Below, in pieces: positions 44,470-57,815 of a stretch of DNA of 64,000 bases. The position numbers were made by a program, and so were the translations under genes. The notes beneath the pieces are model-generated. The model searched no databases and was not told where the DNA came from. It worked only from the letters and a program-made list of their open reading frames with translations. Where the stretch lies: assembly GCA_022702705.1 (NCBI GenBank), contig CM040434.1, forward strand, positions 56,069,991-56,133,990. The letters run 5' to 3'. This DNA comes from Papilionanthe hookeriana x Papilionanthe teres (taxonomy: Eukaryota; Streptophyta; Magnoliopsida; Asparagales; Orchidaceae). Numbering within the stretch: position 1 is the first letter of the stretch; each line of letters starts with the position of its first letter.

Positions 44470-44905
44470 ACTTTAGGAAATGTACTTTGATGGAGCTTTG
44501 TCATCCAGAAAAAATAAATGATCACAAACAGTTGTGCTCAACAAAGCAGGAATTTTTTTGATGTTCGTTACATCATATTAGACAACGCTTAGGTTCTTGT
44601 ACCATATGATGGAGCTGTGCACCAACAATGAGGCATAATAAAAAGCTTTGATAACAGGTTTAGAATTGGCAATATTAATGGAAATAACAGATATTACCAT
44701 CTACGGTGACTCGTAACCCGTCATTCAGCAAGTGGTCGGTAGTACAAAATTTTAAAACCAAGAATGAAAGAGTATCACAAAACGATGACATTGTTAGATT
44801 ATATCCCAAATGTGACGCTCTATAGATTTCCTTGAGTGGATAATGCCCATGCAGACGCTTTAGCTAAGCTTGCTATGAAATTGGCATGTCCACCAAAAGA
44901 CTCCT
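44470..44905 (+). pseudogene. Second (archaeal-type) RNase H of element B
   Basis: MYFDGALSSRKNK (about 44,481) carries the first catalytic Asp. Later parts include a GDS-x-PVIQQVVG segment (about 44,705-44,735) and a KFP-stop-VDNAHADALAKLA-like end (about 44,825-44,875), which keeps the DALAKLA pattern typical of this domain. Confidence 0.75.
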
Positions 44906-45039
44906 TTGATATTACAGTACAGGGGCATCAAGTTTTGTTACAGATCAATCTCGACAATTTATAAAAGCTAGGAAAGGAAGATATAGCAGCTACAGTGATG
45001 GATGACACCGAGCATTGGCGCAAGCCATTTGTAGAGTAC

Positions 45040-46285
45040 TTACAAGCTGAGACATTGTCGAAAAATAATTCAGAGGCTCATTAGATGATGTAGAGGGCAA
45101 TTTCATATGCTTTGATCAACAATGTTCTATACAGAGGATCATTTGATCAAATGCAGCTGAGATGTTTAAGTTGGGAAGAATTGCAGAATATCATCAAGGA
45201 AGTGCATGCCAAATTGTGTTATACTCATCAGACAGGGCCAAAGATTAAAATGAAGATAAAAAGGCTCGGATGCTAATGGTCAGCAATGATAACTGATTAT
45301 ATGGAAATAGCTGAGATGTGTCACCAGTGCCAGGTGCATAGGTTGGTCTTACACCAAACCTTGAATGTGCTACATCCGACGATAGCATCATGGACATTCC
45401 GAGTGTTGGGGTACAAATATAGTAGGTCCTATAGACCCTCCATCTTTGAAGGGACATAGATTTATTTTTAGCATCGATGAATTACTTTTCTAAAACGGCA
45501 GAGGCAAAGCCTTTATAAAAGGTCAAAGCACATCACGTCCTTCGGTTCTTCAGAAATCAGATTGTCTGTCGTTTTGGTGTTCCACACAAAATCATTTCAG
45601 ATAACGGGTCCACTTTCAAGAGCACAAAGATCAACAAATTTTTCATACCTCATTGAATAGATTGGAGGTATTCCATGATTTACTACCCCAAAACGCATGG
45701 CTTAGAAGAAGCCTTTAATAAGAAGCTCGTGCAAAATTTAAATAAAATATTGGATGACAACAAAAGTTGATGGCACAAGATATTGTTGTAAGCTTTATGG
45801 TTATACCGAATGACAGTCAGAACTCTGATGCAGTCTACATCGTATGCACTCATATATGGGTCTGAGATCCTAATTCCATGAGAAATTCAGCTGCCATCTC
45901 TCAGAGTCATCATAGCCAACTAGATTACGATAGAGGACAATTCCAAACTCTGACTTGCAGAATTGGAAAGTCTCAAAAGTAAATGGTTACTAGCATAGGA
46001 GAACTTAAAAATCTTCCAGGAAATGATGATTCAGGCCCATGACAAGCTGGTCCCCCAAGGACCTTCAAAGTTGGTGACCTCATTTATGTTCTTAGAAGGC
46101 CTTTTCTTACACACCATGAGATAAGTGAAAAGTTTGAACCCACTTTAGAGGGACCGTTCATGGTGGAAAATGACTACTTAGGAGGGTCTTACAAGTTAGT
46201 GAACTCCTAGGGAGAAAGACCCATGTTGGTGATCAATAGACGATATTTTAAGAAGTATTATGCAACGCGACATTTCAAAGGATGA
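45040..46285 (+). pseudogene. Integrase of element B, decayed
   Basis: The zinc domain shows EVHAKLCYTHQTGPKIKMKIKRLG and CHQCQVHRL (45,318-45,345), which is intact where A has a stop. The catalytic core appears in several frames (SDNGSTF near 45,598). The C-terminal end (VGDLIYVLRRPFLTHHEISEKFEP, ending RYFKKYYATRHF at about 46,245-46,280) is recognisable. There are many stops. Confidence 0.8.
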
Positions 46286-46523
46286 CACTAGTTCCGAGAA
46301 TAGCTATATAACAATTGTCTGTGACTGGGTCCAACAATTCTGTAATAATATTTGATGAAATGAAACAAATTCTCATGAATAAAGATCTGCACATCAAAAT
46401 TACTCACACGAATCTCAAACTTTGCAAAATCTAATCAAATGAAATGTATGTATATAACTTTAATCCACTTAATAATAAATTGCTATTGTTCTTATTCTTT
46501 TTAAATTTTAGTGCGCTGATATT

Positions 46524-46540
46524 TTTCCTATTTTCTGTAG
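46524..46540 (+). other. Putative 3' splice site before AlkB ORF (B)
   Basis: A pyrimidine-rich run ending TTTTCTGTAG, four bases before the ATG at 46,545. It is at the same place as in A, although the surrounding sequence has diverged. Confidence 0.5.
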
Positions 46541-46544
46541 GGAC

Positions 46545-48130
46545 ATGTCGGGACCAAGGCTGATTTTGCATTTAAAGATGGCTTGAGTCTCACACTAAAT
46601 GAAGAAAGGATGGCACAAGGTGGTGTTGTAAACTTTGACCTCTATTATGGACAATTCGATGTGGATTACAAAGGCCCCCTAATGAACATAGTCAGTCACA
46701 GAGAGACAGAAAGGTTGGAGTTAGTAATAAGAATCAAAACAAAAGAGGAAGTATCAATAAAAAGGAATAAGTCAAGAAATGTCTCAGAGAATTTTGAACC
46801 CATTGAAAAGGTCAAGCAGATATGGTCAATGATCACGATGCCAGAAAGAGATTTGGTTAGTGCTAGCTAGGAGAGAGCCTTGAATTCTCCACTGAGACAT
46901 ACACAACGTAGAAATGCTAATCACTGCAAGTGCAAGGCTCTGCATTGACTGGAGAGTAGACGTGTCAGAGTGACAAGTACAGAGCTTTCCTTACATTCCG
47001 AAGGAGGGAGCTCTTAGCCAGACTTTGGAGGAGACTTCAACCAATGCCTCAGTTATAAAGGTTAAGCCTGAGATTACAATAAAGCCTGCACCACTATGGA
47101 GTCCACTTGGCGAGCTTTGTACAAGATGTCTGACATGCAATGCAAATATACTAAGGCAGACATCATTCGCAGGTGCATTCACAGAATGCCTAGAGTGTAA
47201 TGTTCTCCTCCTGGAGCGCTGCATAATTATTTAAGAGTATACAATAGCCTCAATGATGTTCAAAAGCATGGAGCATCCAGATGAAGAGCTATACAACCAT
47301 AGTCTGTTGAGCCGTGACGGTAGTGGATTGCTCCTTTAGACGAACTGGAGAGGCAACCCCGACAGTTACAGGTCATCCTCAGATTTGAGTTAGAAAAGTT
47401 AAGCAGTGTCTGAAAGCAAGAGGTTGAACTCTTTATTGAAATTCAGGAAAAGTTTGTTAATATTTTAGAAGGACTTGAGCTGCACACGAGATTGTTCTCA
47501 GAAAGAGACGTGAAGAAGATATTGGATTGTGTGTTTGACTTGAGAGAAAGAGGCCAAGCCGTATTGCTAAAGAAGAAGATAATCAAATCCACAGAAATGG
47601 AGGAGAGGAAAGGGCAGGATAAACATCCAGTGTGCCTATTGATATACTTTTGCAAAGGATTGGGAGGGGAATCCTTCTAGGGATTCTGATAAATGATGAA
47701 GTAGATCCCATGTCATCCATAATAAAGAAAATGCTTAAGAGGATGGTGGCATGGCGTATTCTACCATCGGATTGCATTCCTAACAGTTGTATCATTAATA
47801 TTTACGAGGAAAGTGACTGTTTCTACCGCACATCAATCATCACGACTTCCTAAGACCATTCTACACTATTTCATTCAAGAACAAGACCAACAACTTATTT
47901 GGAAAGGAAATAAAGATTGTCAGCCCTGGAGAATTTGAGGACTTGTGGAGATACCACTATTAGTTGATCAGTGCTAATTTTGAAAGGGAATGTAGTAGAT
48001 CTGACAAAGCACTGTATCCCCAGAGTCACACACAAAAGAGTTTCAGTTGCCTTCTGGAGGATGGACGACAGTAAGGTGCAATATGGTTATTGACCTGACC
48101 TGGACTTAGAGGGACTCCGATTGCATTAGC
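46545..48130 (+). pseudogene. AlkB-family dioxygenase ORF of element B, decayed
   Basis: MSGPRLIL, then a frame change, FKDGLSLTLNEERM, ERDLVSAS and THTQRRNANH (about 46,895-46,925) align with the N-terminal region of A's ORF. The dioxygenase part starts at INILEGLELH-like sequence (about 47,455) and includes SCIINIY (about 47,785-47,805), HINHHDF (47,829-47,849), the distal His in TKHCI (48,010) and KRVSVAFWRMD (about 48,034-48,066). The metal-binding Asp is Asn (HIN) and several stops are present, so this copy is inactive. Its value is comparative: it shows the gene was already at this place in the ancestor of two divergent families. Confidence 0.8.
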
Positions 48131-48600
48131 TCTAGCACAGCCCTACCTCTAAGTATAAGCAAAGTCACTTCACTTTATTAGAAGGTTATCTTGATCACAA
48201 AACAGCCTCGGAGGACAAACAGATATTCGTTACTTTTGCACTGCGCCAGAGCAAGGAGGACATGATATGAGAGATTTCAGTTTCTACATGGATGTACACA
48301 TGATGTTGTTTTGGATGTCTTCAGCCTATGATCAGTTGTATTGCATTTTAGGAAAGAATTAACAAAGACCATTTCTTTTTCTTTAGCATGTGTTCTCGAG
48401 TTGCCACATTTGTGCGATTCATAAAGTGCCGCAAGACCATACGTTGATCTCATATTATAACAAACAAAGAACGATACAAATAAAATCTGAGAAATGAATG
48501 AAATTAAAATTCAAAGTGAAAGAACATCAAATTTGGAAAATATCTTAATAATAAGAGGAATTGATAAAAATAATAAACAAATTTAATCAAAACTTCACAC
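48131..48600 (+). other. 3' UTR of element B, proximal part
   Basis: No gene is supported. It resumes at 56,080 beyond solo LTR D; the five bases CACAC at 48,596-48,600 are the left target duplication. Confidence 0.65.
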
Positions 48601-51600
48601 TATCGGCATATTTTTAGGTTGTGTGTTTTATTTTAAAAAAAAAAAGGGGTCGCCTAACAGAAGTTATCGGCGAATTTTAATTCAATTTAAATAAATAATT
48701 TTGAAAAGTAGTATTTGATTTTGAAAATAATTTTAAATTTGAAGGTTTTAAGATATGAGATTAAACCGATCTCACATCCCAAATAGTTTATATAAACGAG
48801 CACCGCACCATAAACCGTGTATCTATCCCTAAGGATAGACACACTGCTTGACGGTGGGGCTCGATTAAATAAACTAAAAGATTTGTGACATCCGTTTGGT
48901 CTGTGAACCAATTTTATAAGCCGACAAATTCCCCTGCTTAATATGAAATCATTAAACGGGGTTTATATTACCCAGGTTCTTTAAAATTTCCTATAAGGGC
49001 AAGCCCCTATAGTTAATTACATCTTAAGTGACGGGAATCACCTAAGAAAACTCTCGATAATAATCAATAATTCTGCTCTCAAGAATTTCAAAGATTAAGT
49101 TTCAAAGGATTGAATTTTGGAATTTCAATAGGGAATGGATCAAATTTAGAACATTTTGTTTTGGGAATCCAAAGGAAGAAAAGTAGGAGAAATCACAGAT
49201 TCGAAGCGAACTTCGGTAATTTCCCGACTATCCTATTGTTTGGCTTCGAGTTTAGGAAAGTCCTAATATTTATTTAAATGTTTTGATCTTGCCAATTTTA
49301 ATTAATTAGGGCTTATATTTGTATGATAAAATCAAACAAATAGCTTCGAAGATGTGAGGGTTTATTGTCGTACCGGACGACTACCTCGGAATCCTAAGAC
49401 CGGTTAGGGCTTAATTTGTAATGCAAGTGCCTAACGAAGAGTTGAGGATTTATGTTGCACTAGGCAAACTACCTCGAAGTCCTATGGCTTTGTTATTTAA
49501 TTCTAGGAAAGTTTTGCTGAAGTAGACTCAGGTTTTGCTGATGACGATGGCCGTGCTGCCCACCATGCTCCGAGCTCCTTGTTGTTGCAGAGGTTTAGTT
49601 TTAGAAGTCATAAATCAGGGGATGAGAAATGTGTTTTGGTTTAGAGAAAATCTTAATTTCCAAGTGTTTTCAATACTTTAATTAAAACAAATCTTAAAGT
49701 TGATTATAACGACACCGGTTAAGATCCCACGGTTCCATCCTTCCGCATCATTATTTTTATCGGATTCACTTAGTCTAAATGAATTTGCTAAACTCAACTG
49801 AATGAGTTTCACACTTTCATTTAGACCGTGGGAAATCCCGTTAGCAACACGTAGGTTACATGATCCGAGGTATTCCCGATCATCCAACAGGACGTTTTAA
49901 TTTAATTGTAATTGTAGTTTTGTGTTCTGTTTGTGATTAAATTTTGAGTTGTTTTATATTTTGAAATGTTGTGGCGGTGAATTTTATCTTGCAATGACTT
50001 TTAACTTAGTTTTGGTTTCAGTTTTAGGGACTATCCTAAAGGTGTGGGTTTTCATGCAACAGTTGTTTATCATGCAAGAAAAGTAAGTGCGATGCGATTA
50101 ATGAAATTGCAATAATGTAAATTGCAAGAAAGTAAATTGCAATAAAATAAAAGCGTACCTGGAGGGTCTTCCCGTCATCCCAAGCCGCACTTAAAACACA
50201 ATTAGAATATTTAAGCAAGTTCCTAGGTAAAGCTAAGGGAAGGGTTATGGTTTTCTACCAAATTCCTAATCCTATAGCTAGTCATTTCCTATGACGTCTA
50301 GGTTCCTTGTGTTTTGGTTTGAAGAAAATTTTCTTCATCAAAGAACAATTAAGTTCAATTGTTCTTATGAACATCCTATCATATCGAGGAAGTGCTTAAG
50401 GCAAATCTTAAACATCTTTTCAATATTTCTAGGATTGTTTTAAGTCTAAATGAATTCAATTACACAAATGAATTAATCGTCCGAGGATCTCAAGTTTTGT
50501 TATCTTGCTCAGTGAACTAGGACATTTGAATATCCTATAGGTGAAGTAACATTTCATTTAATATTCTGTTTAGGAGTTATAATAACCAAAGCTTTCGAGG
50601 GCAAATTGGTGTTCAAATAGTTTATGATTTAGTTTAATTTCAATTAATTTGGAATAGTGTTCAAGTTATTTTAGATTTATTTTGAATTCTTTATGTCTTT
50701 GGTGATGTTATATTTAATTCAACTTAATTTAATTTAATTTAATTTAATTGAGTTTTAATTCCATTTAATTCAATTTAATTCAATTTAGTTTGATTTGATG
50801 TTAACTTAATTTATTTTGATTTGATTTAATTTTGATTTGATTTGATTTAATTTAATTTGACTTAATTTAATTTAATTTAATTTAATTTAATCTTTAATTT
50901 GATTTAACTTAATTTAATTTGGTTTTATTTATTTAATTTAATTTAATTTAATTCATTTAATTTAATTTAATTTGTTAATTTAATTTAATTTAATTTGATT
51001 TGATTTAATTCAACTTTTAATTTTAATTTAATTTAATTTAATTTAATTCAATTTAATTTACTTAATTTAATTTAATTTTTAATTTTATTTTATTTTTAAT
51101 TTTAATTGAAATTTTAAAAGAGTTTAATTTTAGTTTAATGATTAAGTCTTTTAATGTTTTGAATTTGAGTTATCATTTTAATTAAGAATTGAATATTAAT
51201 GAGATAATTAATTTAGGGATTTTTAAATTAAAGAATAAATCTCTTCCTAATAATATCCCTATTTTAATAATTCCAATTTTATTATTCTTCCAAGTTTAAT
51301 CAATTATTTAATTAAGGTTTAATCATTTTAAATTGCTTAATGGGTTTCTACCCTTTAATTATTTAAATTTCAATCATCCAAATCAGATTAGGATAAAATA
51401 TTTTACTTGTTAATTTTTTATTAAACCTAAAGTTTTAATTAAGAATTAAAAATTTTAATTACCACTTTACCCTTTAAGCTTAATAATTTCATAACTCACT
51501 AAATTGAACTCAAATGAACTAGAAATTTTTATGTGACTTCACTCATATGTCAATAAAGACATGAGAGGAGAAAATGTGATTTTTCTGTATTTAATTTATT

Positions 51601-53263
51601 TATATAATTATTTTTGGTAGAAAATAGAGATTTCCAAGGAAAATTTAATAACATGACCAAGGGAAAGTTTCTGTCCTTAAGAAAATTAGGGGATATTTCT
51701 AATGACCAGATGACCAATTGGACTAATTTTGGTGATTTTTTGAATTATATTATTTTTATTATAATTATTTTAAGTTTTGGAGTATTAATTAATTTAAAAA
51801 TCAAATAAATGTTGAAAAATGAATTTTATATTTTTTAAAAATCTCTCTGATATCAAGGAAATGAGAGAATCAAGTTTTACAATTTTCTGATTTTTCTGTG
51901 ATTTATTATAATTATTTTAGTGAAAATGCTAGAAAATACATTTTTTTAATTTTAACATTACCCTAGAGCTTTAAAATTTAATATCTCACTAAATATACCT
52001 AAGAAAAATATGGGGTTTGTTCCTAAGTGATTAAAATTCAAAATGTGACATTTTGGTGAATTTTATTATTTTTGTGATTTTTATTATTTTTTAATTATTA
52101 AAATATTAAAATAATATTAAAAATCAACTTTTTTAGAAAATTGAAATTTAATTTTCTTAAATTTCCCTGATATCAGAGACGCTCCAAAACCAATTTGGTG
52201 AATTTTTAAAAAGTATTTTGAAAGTTATGATTTTTTAAAGTTTAAAATGACTAAATGATTTAATCAACCCAATTAGTAGGGCTAACCAAGTCCAATTGAC
52301 CTCAAAGTTTTATGGTGGATTCCTCTGATCCTAAAGGTCAGTGGAGAATTGATTTCAAGTCAATTTGATGAATGGTTAGCTCTAATTAATTAGAGATCCA
52401 TTTTGGGTGTTTAAGCCAATTAGGGTTGTTTTAAATGAACTAACTCAAAACCTATTTTTCCTAGGGTCCTCTCGGTCATAAGGAACATCACCAAATTTTC
52501 CTAGAATTTATTTCACAACATGCTATTTATTGGAATTAAAATACTCAAAACAGTAACATGAATTTGAAAAACTAATAACTTTTCATAGGGATGGCCTCTG
52601 ACTTTGGAAAATTCAGGGAATGTTCCCAAATTCAGAGGCTTCAAAAGCCCTATGGTCTCATGTCATGGTGAATTGTATACATGCATGGAGAATTAAAAAT
52701 AGGCAGAGAGTAAATAAATTATTAAAAATAAAATACTTGATGAAATTAAATAATTTCTTTTCCACATTATTCTCCTCTCGTTCACCGAGCAAGAGGGTAT
52801 TTTTATTTTATTTTTCTGATTTTTCTACACAAAGTTATGAATTTTTGAAGTTTAGGGAATTAAATAAATCAGAAAAATCCCTAATTTTCTATTTATCCAC
52901 GCGCCGCCGCGTCATCCTCGGCATCTCCGAACGCACACGCGTCGCGCTCCCATTAGACGCCGCCATCTGAGTCAGCAGCCCGGGCCCCGCGATTCTCGTA
53001 CCGTCTCCTAATCCGACACCATCTGAGTCGTCCGTCCGCGCGTGTATTGAATGGACGGCATCCGTTCATCGTCCCCGAGCGTCCTTACCCGAGAGCCGTC
53101 CACACTAAATCCCTAAGATCTCACTCGATACTCAATGGATTTTCATGTTCTTATGCTCTATGGACTCGTCTCGAGAAGATGAACACATCTATATGGTTTA
53201 TGTGGGATGAAATTTACTCAAATAAAATGGAGAATGTTCAGAAGCTCGGGAAGAAGAGTGAGG

Positions 53264-53273
53264 CCATACCTTT
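53264..53273 (-). other. Putative conserved 5' splice site in LTR D
   Basis: The reverse complement reads AAAG/GTATGG, the same as in C and at the matching place in A. Confidence 0.5.
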
Positions 53274-53694
53274 GCTCGCAGAAGTGTGGCTTCGATCCGA
53301 GAGTTGTTGCACCTTCGATTGGATCCCGACAAGCTCCGCATGAAGTCTCCTGGTCCGGTGAATTGTCTAGGTATGATTTCGACCACAGCCCGATCATAAA
53401 GCTTGGAGGTCTGGAGCAATCGGGTGGCCTCGGAGATGGGGCTTGTGCTGGTGGACACCTTCCCTTGGTCCGGTGAAGGTGTAGAACCAATCAATTTGGG
53501 GATTGGCTCACCGTGGAGAAGTGTCCTCGGTTTTGGGCCTAGATTTCAACTCCGAAATCGAGCTAACAGAGAAGAAATGGCAGGGGGATCTCAGCTGGGA
53601 TCAAGTGCTCGTGTATGGGGAGGAGTCCGGAACAATTTTGCGCAGTTTCCTTAAGGTTTGTTTCAAGCACCTCTCATGGCCGAGAGGGGTGGTG

Positions 53695-53702
53695 TTTAAA
53701 TA
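53695..53702 (-). promoter_or_regulatory. TATA box of solo LTR D
   Basis: The reverse complement reads TATTTAAA in the same context as in A. The donor-like GT lies 433 bases downstream at 53,268-53,269. Confidence 0.65.
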
Positions 53703-56079
53703 GGAGAGGGTGGAGGGCCTCCTGCGGAGAGTTAGGAGCTTGGGATCGAGCCGCTCTCGGCAAGAGAAGAACAGCCTCCAATGGCCACCGGGGATGGGGC
53801 AGCTCGGCGAGTGAGAATTCCAAGTTGGGCTCACATGTGAGCTCTCGGCCATGGTGTTTTCCGGAGGCTCGGTGACCGGCCGGCCGTGCATGGGTCACCC
53901 TCAAGGTCAGGTGGGTCAGGGGTTGAATTTGGTGAAGTCAATTGGAGTTTGACATGTGTAAAAAAGCTTGATTAAAATGGAATGGGGGAGAGTGTATTTT
54001 GAGCTCATTTTGGTCAACACATGCAAATGGGTTTGGTTCACCCTCCCATGACTCGGTGTGGGCCGAGAGAAAGTCATTTGGTTCAACTTGATTGGAGTGG
54101 TGAAGTCTCCATCCATGGTGAGGTGGCTAAGCATGGTTTAGAGTGTGACATGAATATGGTTAAAAGGGCTTAATGAAGGATTAGGAAAGAATCCCCTCTT
54201 CTTGCCATTAATGGCTTGGTGAGGTGGAAAGTGGTCTCCATGGCTTCCATGTGGCTTGTACATGGCTCAATGGCTCACATTTGGCTTGGAAAAAGTTTCG
54301 TCAATTTCATGAAAATGGGTTTTAAGAATTTTGGATATTTTGGTGAAAATTTGGATGAAGCTTCATTTAGAATTATTTGATCATTGGTTTATGACTTAGG
54401 GATGATTTTAATTGAATGGATGATGTAGAGAAATATCATGTGGGCTTTGGGACAAATTTTGGGCCTTTTTGAAATGGTTTTAGATGGGCTTTTAAGATGG
54501 TTTAAGGAATGGGCCTTTTGAATTTTAAAATGGATTTTGGGATGAAATTTTGTAAAGAGGTTGGGCCAAATAATTGTTGGGTTTAGCTCATGGATGTATC
54601 ATGAGTGACTTGAAGCAAATTGGGAGTGATTTGGGTTTAAATTGGTTGAATTTGGGTTCTTTTGGTGAATGGGCCAATATAGGTCCAAGTGGGCCAAGTT
54701 GGGCCAATGTTGGGCTAGGGTTGAAATTGATGTAAAATTATTGTTTAGAAATGTTTATTGGAGTGTTTCAAGGAGGTTTTGACTTTGGTTGGGCTTTGCT
54801 TTTGGGGTTTGGGCTCATTTGGGTTAGGTTTGGGTTTAGGTCAAAAATGGGCCTTTTAGCTTTGGGTTGAATTTGAGTGGGGTTTGGGTCTAAATTTTGG
54901 GCAAATCATGTTAGTTTTTTGCTTGTGGGGATGCTAAGGAAGATTTAGAAAAGATTTGGGGTTAATTGGAGTTGAATTGGGTGAGTTTGGGTTAGGTTCT
55001 GGGTCATGGGTCCAAATCGGGCTTTAAGGCAAAAAGTGAAATTGGATCCAAATGTCAATCAAATTGGACTTGGATTTGGTCTAGATTAGTGTTGGGAATG
55101 TTGAATTGAAGTTTAGAATTGAATTGGACCAGAATTTGGGTCAATTGGATAGGTTTGGTTTGACATTGGGTTCACTTTGGGTTAAAATGGGTTAAATTGG
55201 GGGTTTTGACAAAAGTTGGGTAAATTGACAAAATTGGCCCATGGTGTAGTTGGAAAAAATGAAATTGGGAATATTTAGGATTTTCTGGAATTTTCTGGGA
55301 ATTTTCTGAATTTTTGAATTTTTTGGGTCAAGAGGGGTATTTTGGGTATTTGGAGGGTATTGGGAGGTATTTTTGGAATTTTTGGTATTTTTGGGTATGG
55401 ATGATCAATTTGAGTGATGTGGAAATTTTTGGGATTGATTTTGAGGAATTTTGGGTAATTTGAAAATTTTGGAGGATTTCAAGGGTTTTGGGTAGGCTAG
55501 ACAGGTGTAAGGTCCCGGGGTCAAAAATTGAAAATTTGGAAAATTGAAGATCGAGTGAATATAAGTGGAATGAAATCATTTTGGTTGAGCCATGAAGCCA
55601 CATCAAGCCCACATGCACCATGAAGGGACTCATTTGAGGCATCCACATTGTTGTTCCTAACCCTCTTATCCAAGGGCTTAGAGGTTAAGGACCATCCATG
55701 TGAATCACCTACATGAATCAGGAGGTCGAGTTAGGTATGGGTGTGGTTTTAGGAGGTGTGTGCAAGTGTAGTGTATGAGTGTAGTGTGTGTGTAAGTCAG
55801 CCCCTTCACTGCACCGTGCCACCTGTAGGCGCTCCTAAGGCCAAAGAGTCCTATATGAACTCATCCTTTAAACTTCCACATTCGATTTCAACCCTCTAGG
55901 TGATTAGGGGTCTACGATCAAGTTTGTAGAGTTTACAGGGAGTTAAGAAGTGGTTTGAAATTCTAGAAGGTGGGTCCCAATTCTAGTCCTCTAAGATAGT
56001 CAAAGGAAAAGCCTAAGGCTAGATCCTAAGTACTAAAGAGAAGAAGAGAAGACCTCATCAAAATGAGGTCAACACACAC

Positions 56080-56214
56080 TGTTTGCAACACAAATTCCAC
56101 CATTCTCACACATTTCCAAAACTTAAATTCTCACAAGATTCCGTAAACTTTGCACAAGATTTCCATAAGTTTCTGCATTCCTTCCACCAAGTTTTCCGCA
56201 TTCATAGATCTTGG
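56080..56214 (+). other. 3' UTR of element B between D and the tandem array
   Basis: AT-rich and pyrimidine-rich sequence that continues the B 3' UTR after D. No gene is seen. Confidence 0.5.
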
Positions 56215-57130
56215 GGTCAATGCCTAAATTCTAATTCTCTTCTTTTTGAGGTCGGTACCTAGATTATGATTCTGATTCTGGGGTTGGTACCTAAATTCTA
56301 ATTTTCATTCTAAGGTTGGTACCTAAATTCCAATTCCCATCTTGGAGTCAGCACCTAAATTCTGATTCCCCCCATTTCAAGGTCGGTACTTAAATTTCAA
56401 TTCTTATTCCAGGGTAGCTACCTAAATCCAATTCCCATCTCGGAGTCAGTACCTAAATTATGATTCTCATTCTGAGGTTAGTACCTAAATTCAAATTCCC
56501 ATCTCAAGGTCAATACCTAAATTTTGATTCCCTTTTTGTTTAGGTCAGCACCTAAATTATAATTCTTATTCTGAGGTTGGTACCTAAATTCCAATTCTCA
56601 TCTCAGGTCAGTACCAAAATTCTGATTCTCTTCTTTTCGAGGTAGGTAACTAAATACAGATTCTCATTCTGTGGTTGTACCTAAACTACAATTCCCATCT
56701 CGGGGTCAGTACCTAAATTCTGATTCCCTTCTTTTCGATGTCAGTACTTAAATTTTGTTTCTCATTTAGGGGTTGGTGCCTAAATTCCAATTAATATCTC
56801 AAGGTCAGTACCTAAAGTCTGCTTCCTTCTTTTCGATGTCAGTACCTAAACTCTGATTCTCACTCTGAGACTGTACGTAAATTAAAATTCCCATCTCGGG
56901 GTCAGTACCAAAATTATGGTTCCCTTTTATAGTGGTCGGTACCTAAATGCTGATTCTCATTCCAGGTTTGGTGCCAAAATTTCAAATCACATCTTAGGGT
57001 TAGTACCAAAATTTTTATTCCCCCTGCTGCCTCTTGGACTGAATGTGAGTTTATGACCTTTCCTTCCCAATGTAGTAAAACTTCCACAAATTTTTTTTTT
57101 ATTTCCACAAGTTTTCCGCATCACTGAAAT
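56215..57130 (+). repeat. ~33-bp repeats in ~98-bp higher-order units
   Basis: GGTCAGTACCTAAATTCTGA-type units of about 33 bases alternate in three versions: one after TTCTTTTCGA, one after CATTCTGAGG and one after CCATCTCGGG. The version after TTCTTTTCGA recurs near 56,630, 56,727, 56,825 and 56,923, giving a higher-order period of about 98 bases. The sequence is unrelated to the 82-bp array of element A, although it sits in the same part of the element. Confidence 0.9.
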
Positions 57131-57815
57131 CTTGGGGTTCATTACCTAAATTCTAATTCCCCCTCTTGTCACCTCTTAGTTTGGAAGTGACTCTCTGTGC
57201 TTTCCTTCATAATATGGCTTCCTTCACCTTTTATTACCTCTTGGGTTGATGTGAGTCCCGTGCTTTCCTTCCCAACGTAGCACTCATTCTCGTCACTGGC
57301 CCTTGACTTGGGTGTAAGTCCCCGTGCTTTCCATCTCAACGCGATCCCCTCACTTTTAAGAATTTAAAAAATCTGCAAAATCACAAGAAGCTAAATTAAA
57401 ATAAAAATCAAAATTAAAATCGAAATTAAGAGCAAAATCCAGAAAAATTAAATCCACCTCGACTGTCAGGCTTTCGATAAGGAATCCTAATGGTTGCCTC
57501 TATAAATTAATAAAACACTGTTGTATAAAGATAAATGAATAAGAAACCGCGACACAAAAATACAAAATACACTTAAAATTTTGAAAATTTGAATTCACAA
57601 CTACAATTTGAAACACCCTTGCAACTTCCCCAACAAATAATTGTTGACATATTTAACTTGAGCATATATCGCTCAAATTTAGAATCTTATTTGAGGTTCT
57701 ACACTGTCTTAAGTACGTTGACTTCACCGGTGGGGTTGGCTTTAATGATATCTTTGGTCAACGCTAATACGTGCGGTGTGCTTGTTCTACACACCATACA
57801 TATTGGGGGTCCATT
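57131..57815 (+). other. Distal 3' UTR of element B and priming region
   Basis: No gene is supported. The stretch 57,756-57,815 (GGTCAACGCTAATACG, GCGGTGTGCTT, ATTGGGGGTCCATT) is conserved with 19,202-19,261 of A, directly before the LTR. Confidence 0.6.

Larger units (their letters stand above)
48601..56074 (-). mobile_element. Solo LTR D (7,474 bp, minus strand) with CACAC target duplications
   Basis: On the minus strand it runs from TGTTGACCTC (56,074) to TATGCCGATA (48,601). CACAC lies directly on both sides (48,596-48,600 and 56,075-56,079), a perfect 5-bp target duplication. It matches A's 5' LTR along its whole length, including the microsatellite (50,720-51,110) and the CpG-dense block (52,895-53,110), so it gives the full LTR length. 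No internal sequence is present, consistent with unequal recombination between two LTRs. It splits the 3' UTR of element B. Confidence 0.95.

Noticed and set aside
53047..53490. Overlapping frames on both strands in the 53-kb GC-rich zone
   Set aside because: This is the R-U5 leader of solo LTR D. The GC content lengthens chance frames, and the homologous frames in A and C differ or are broken.
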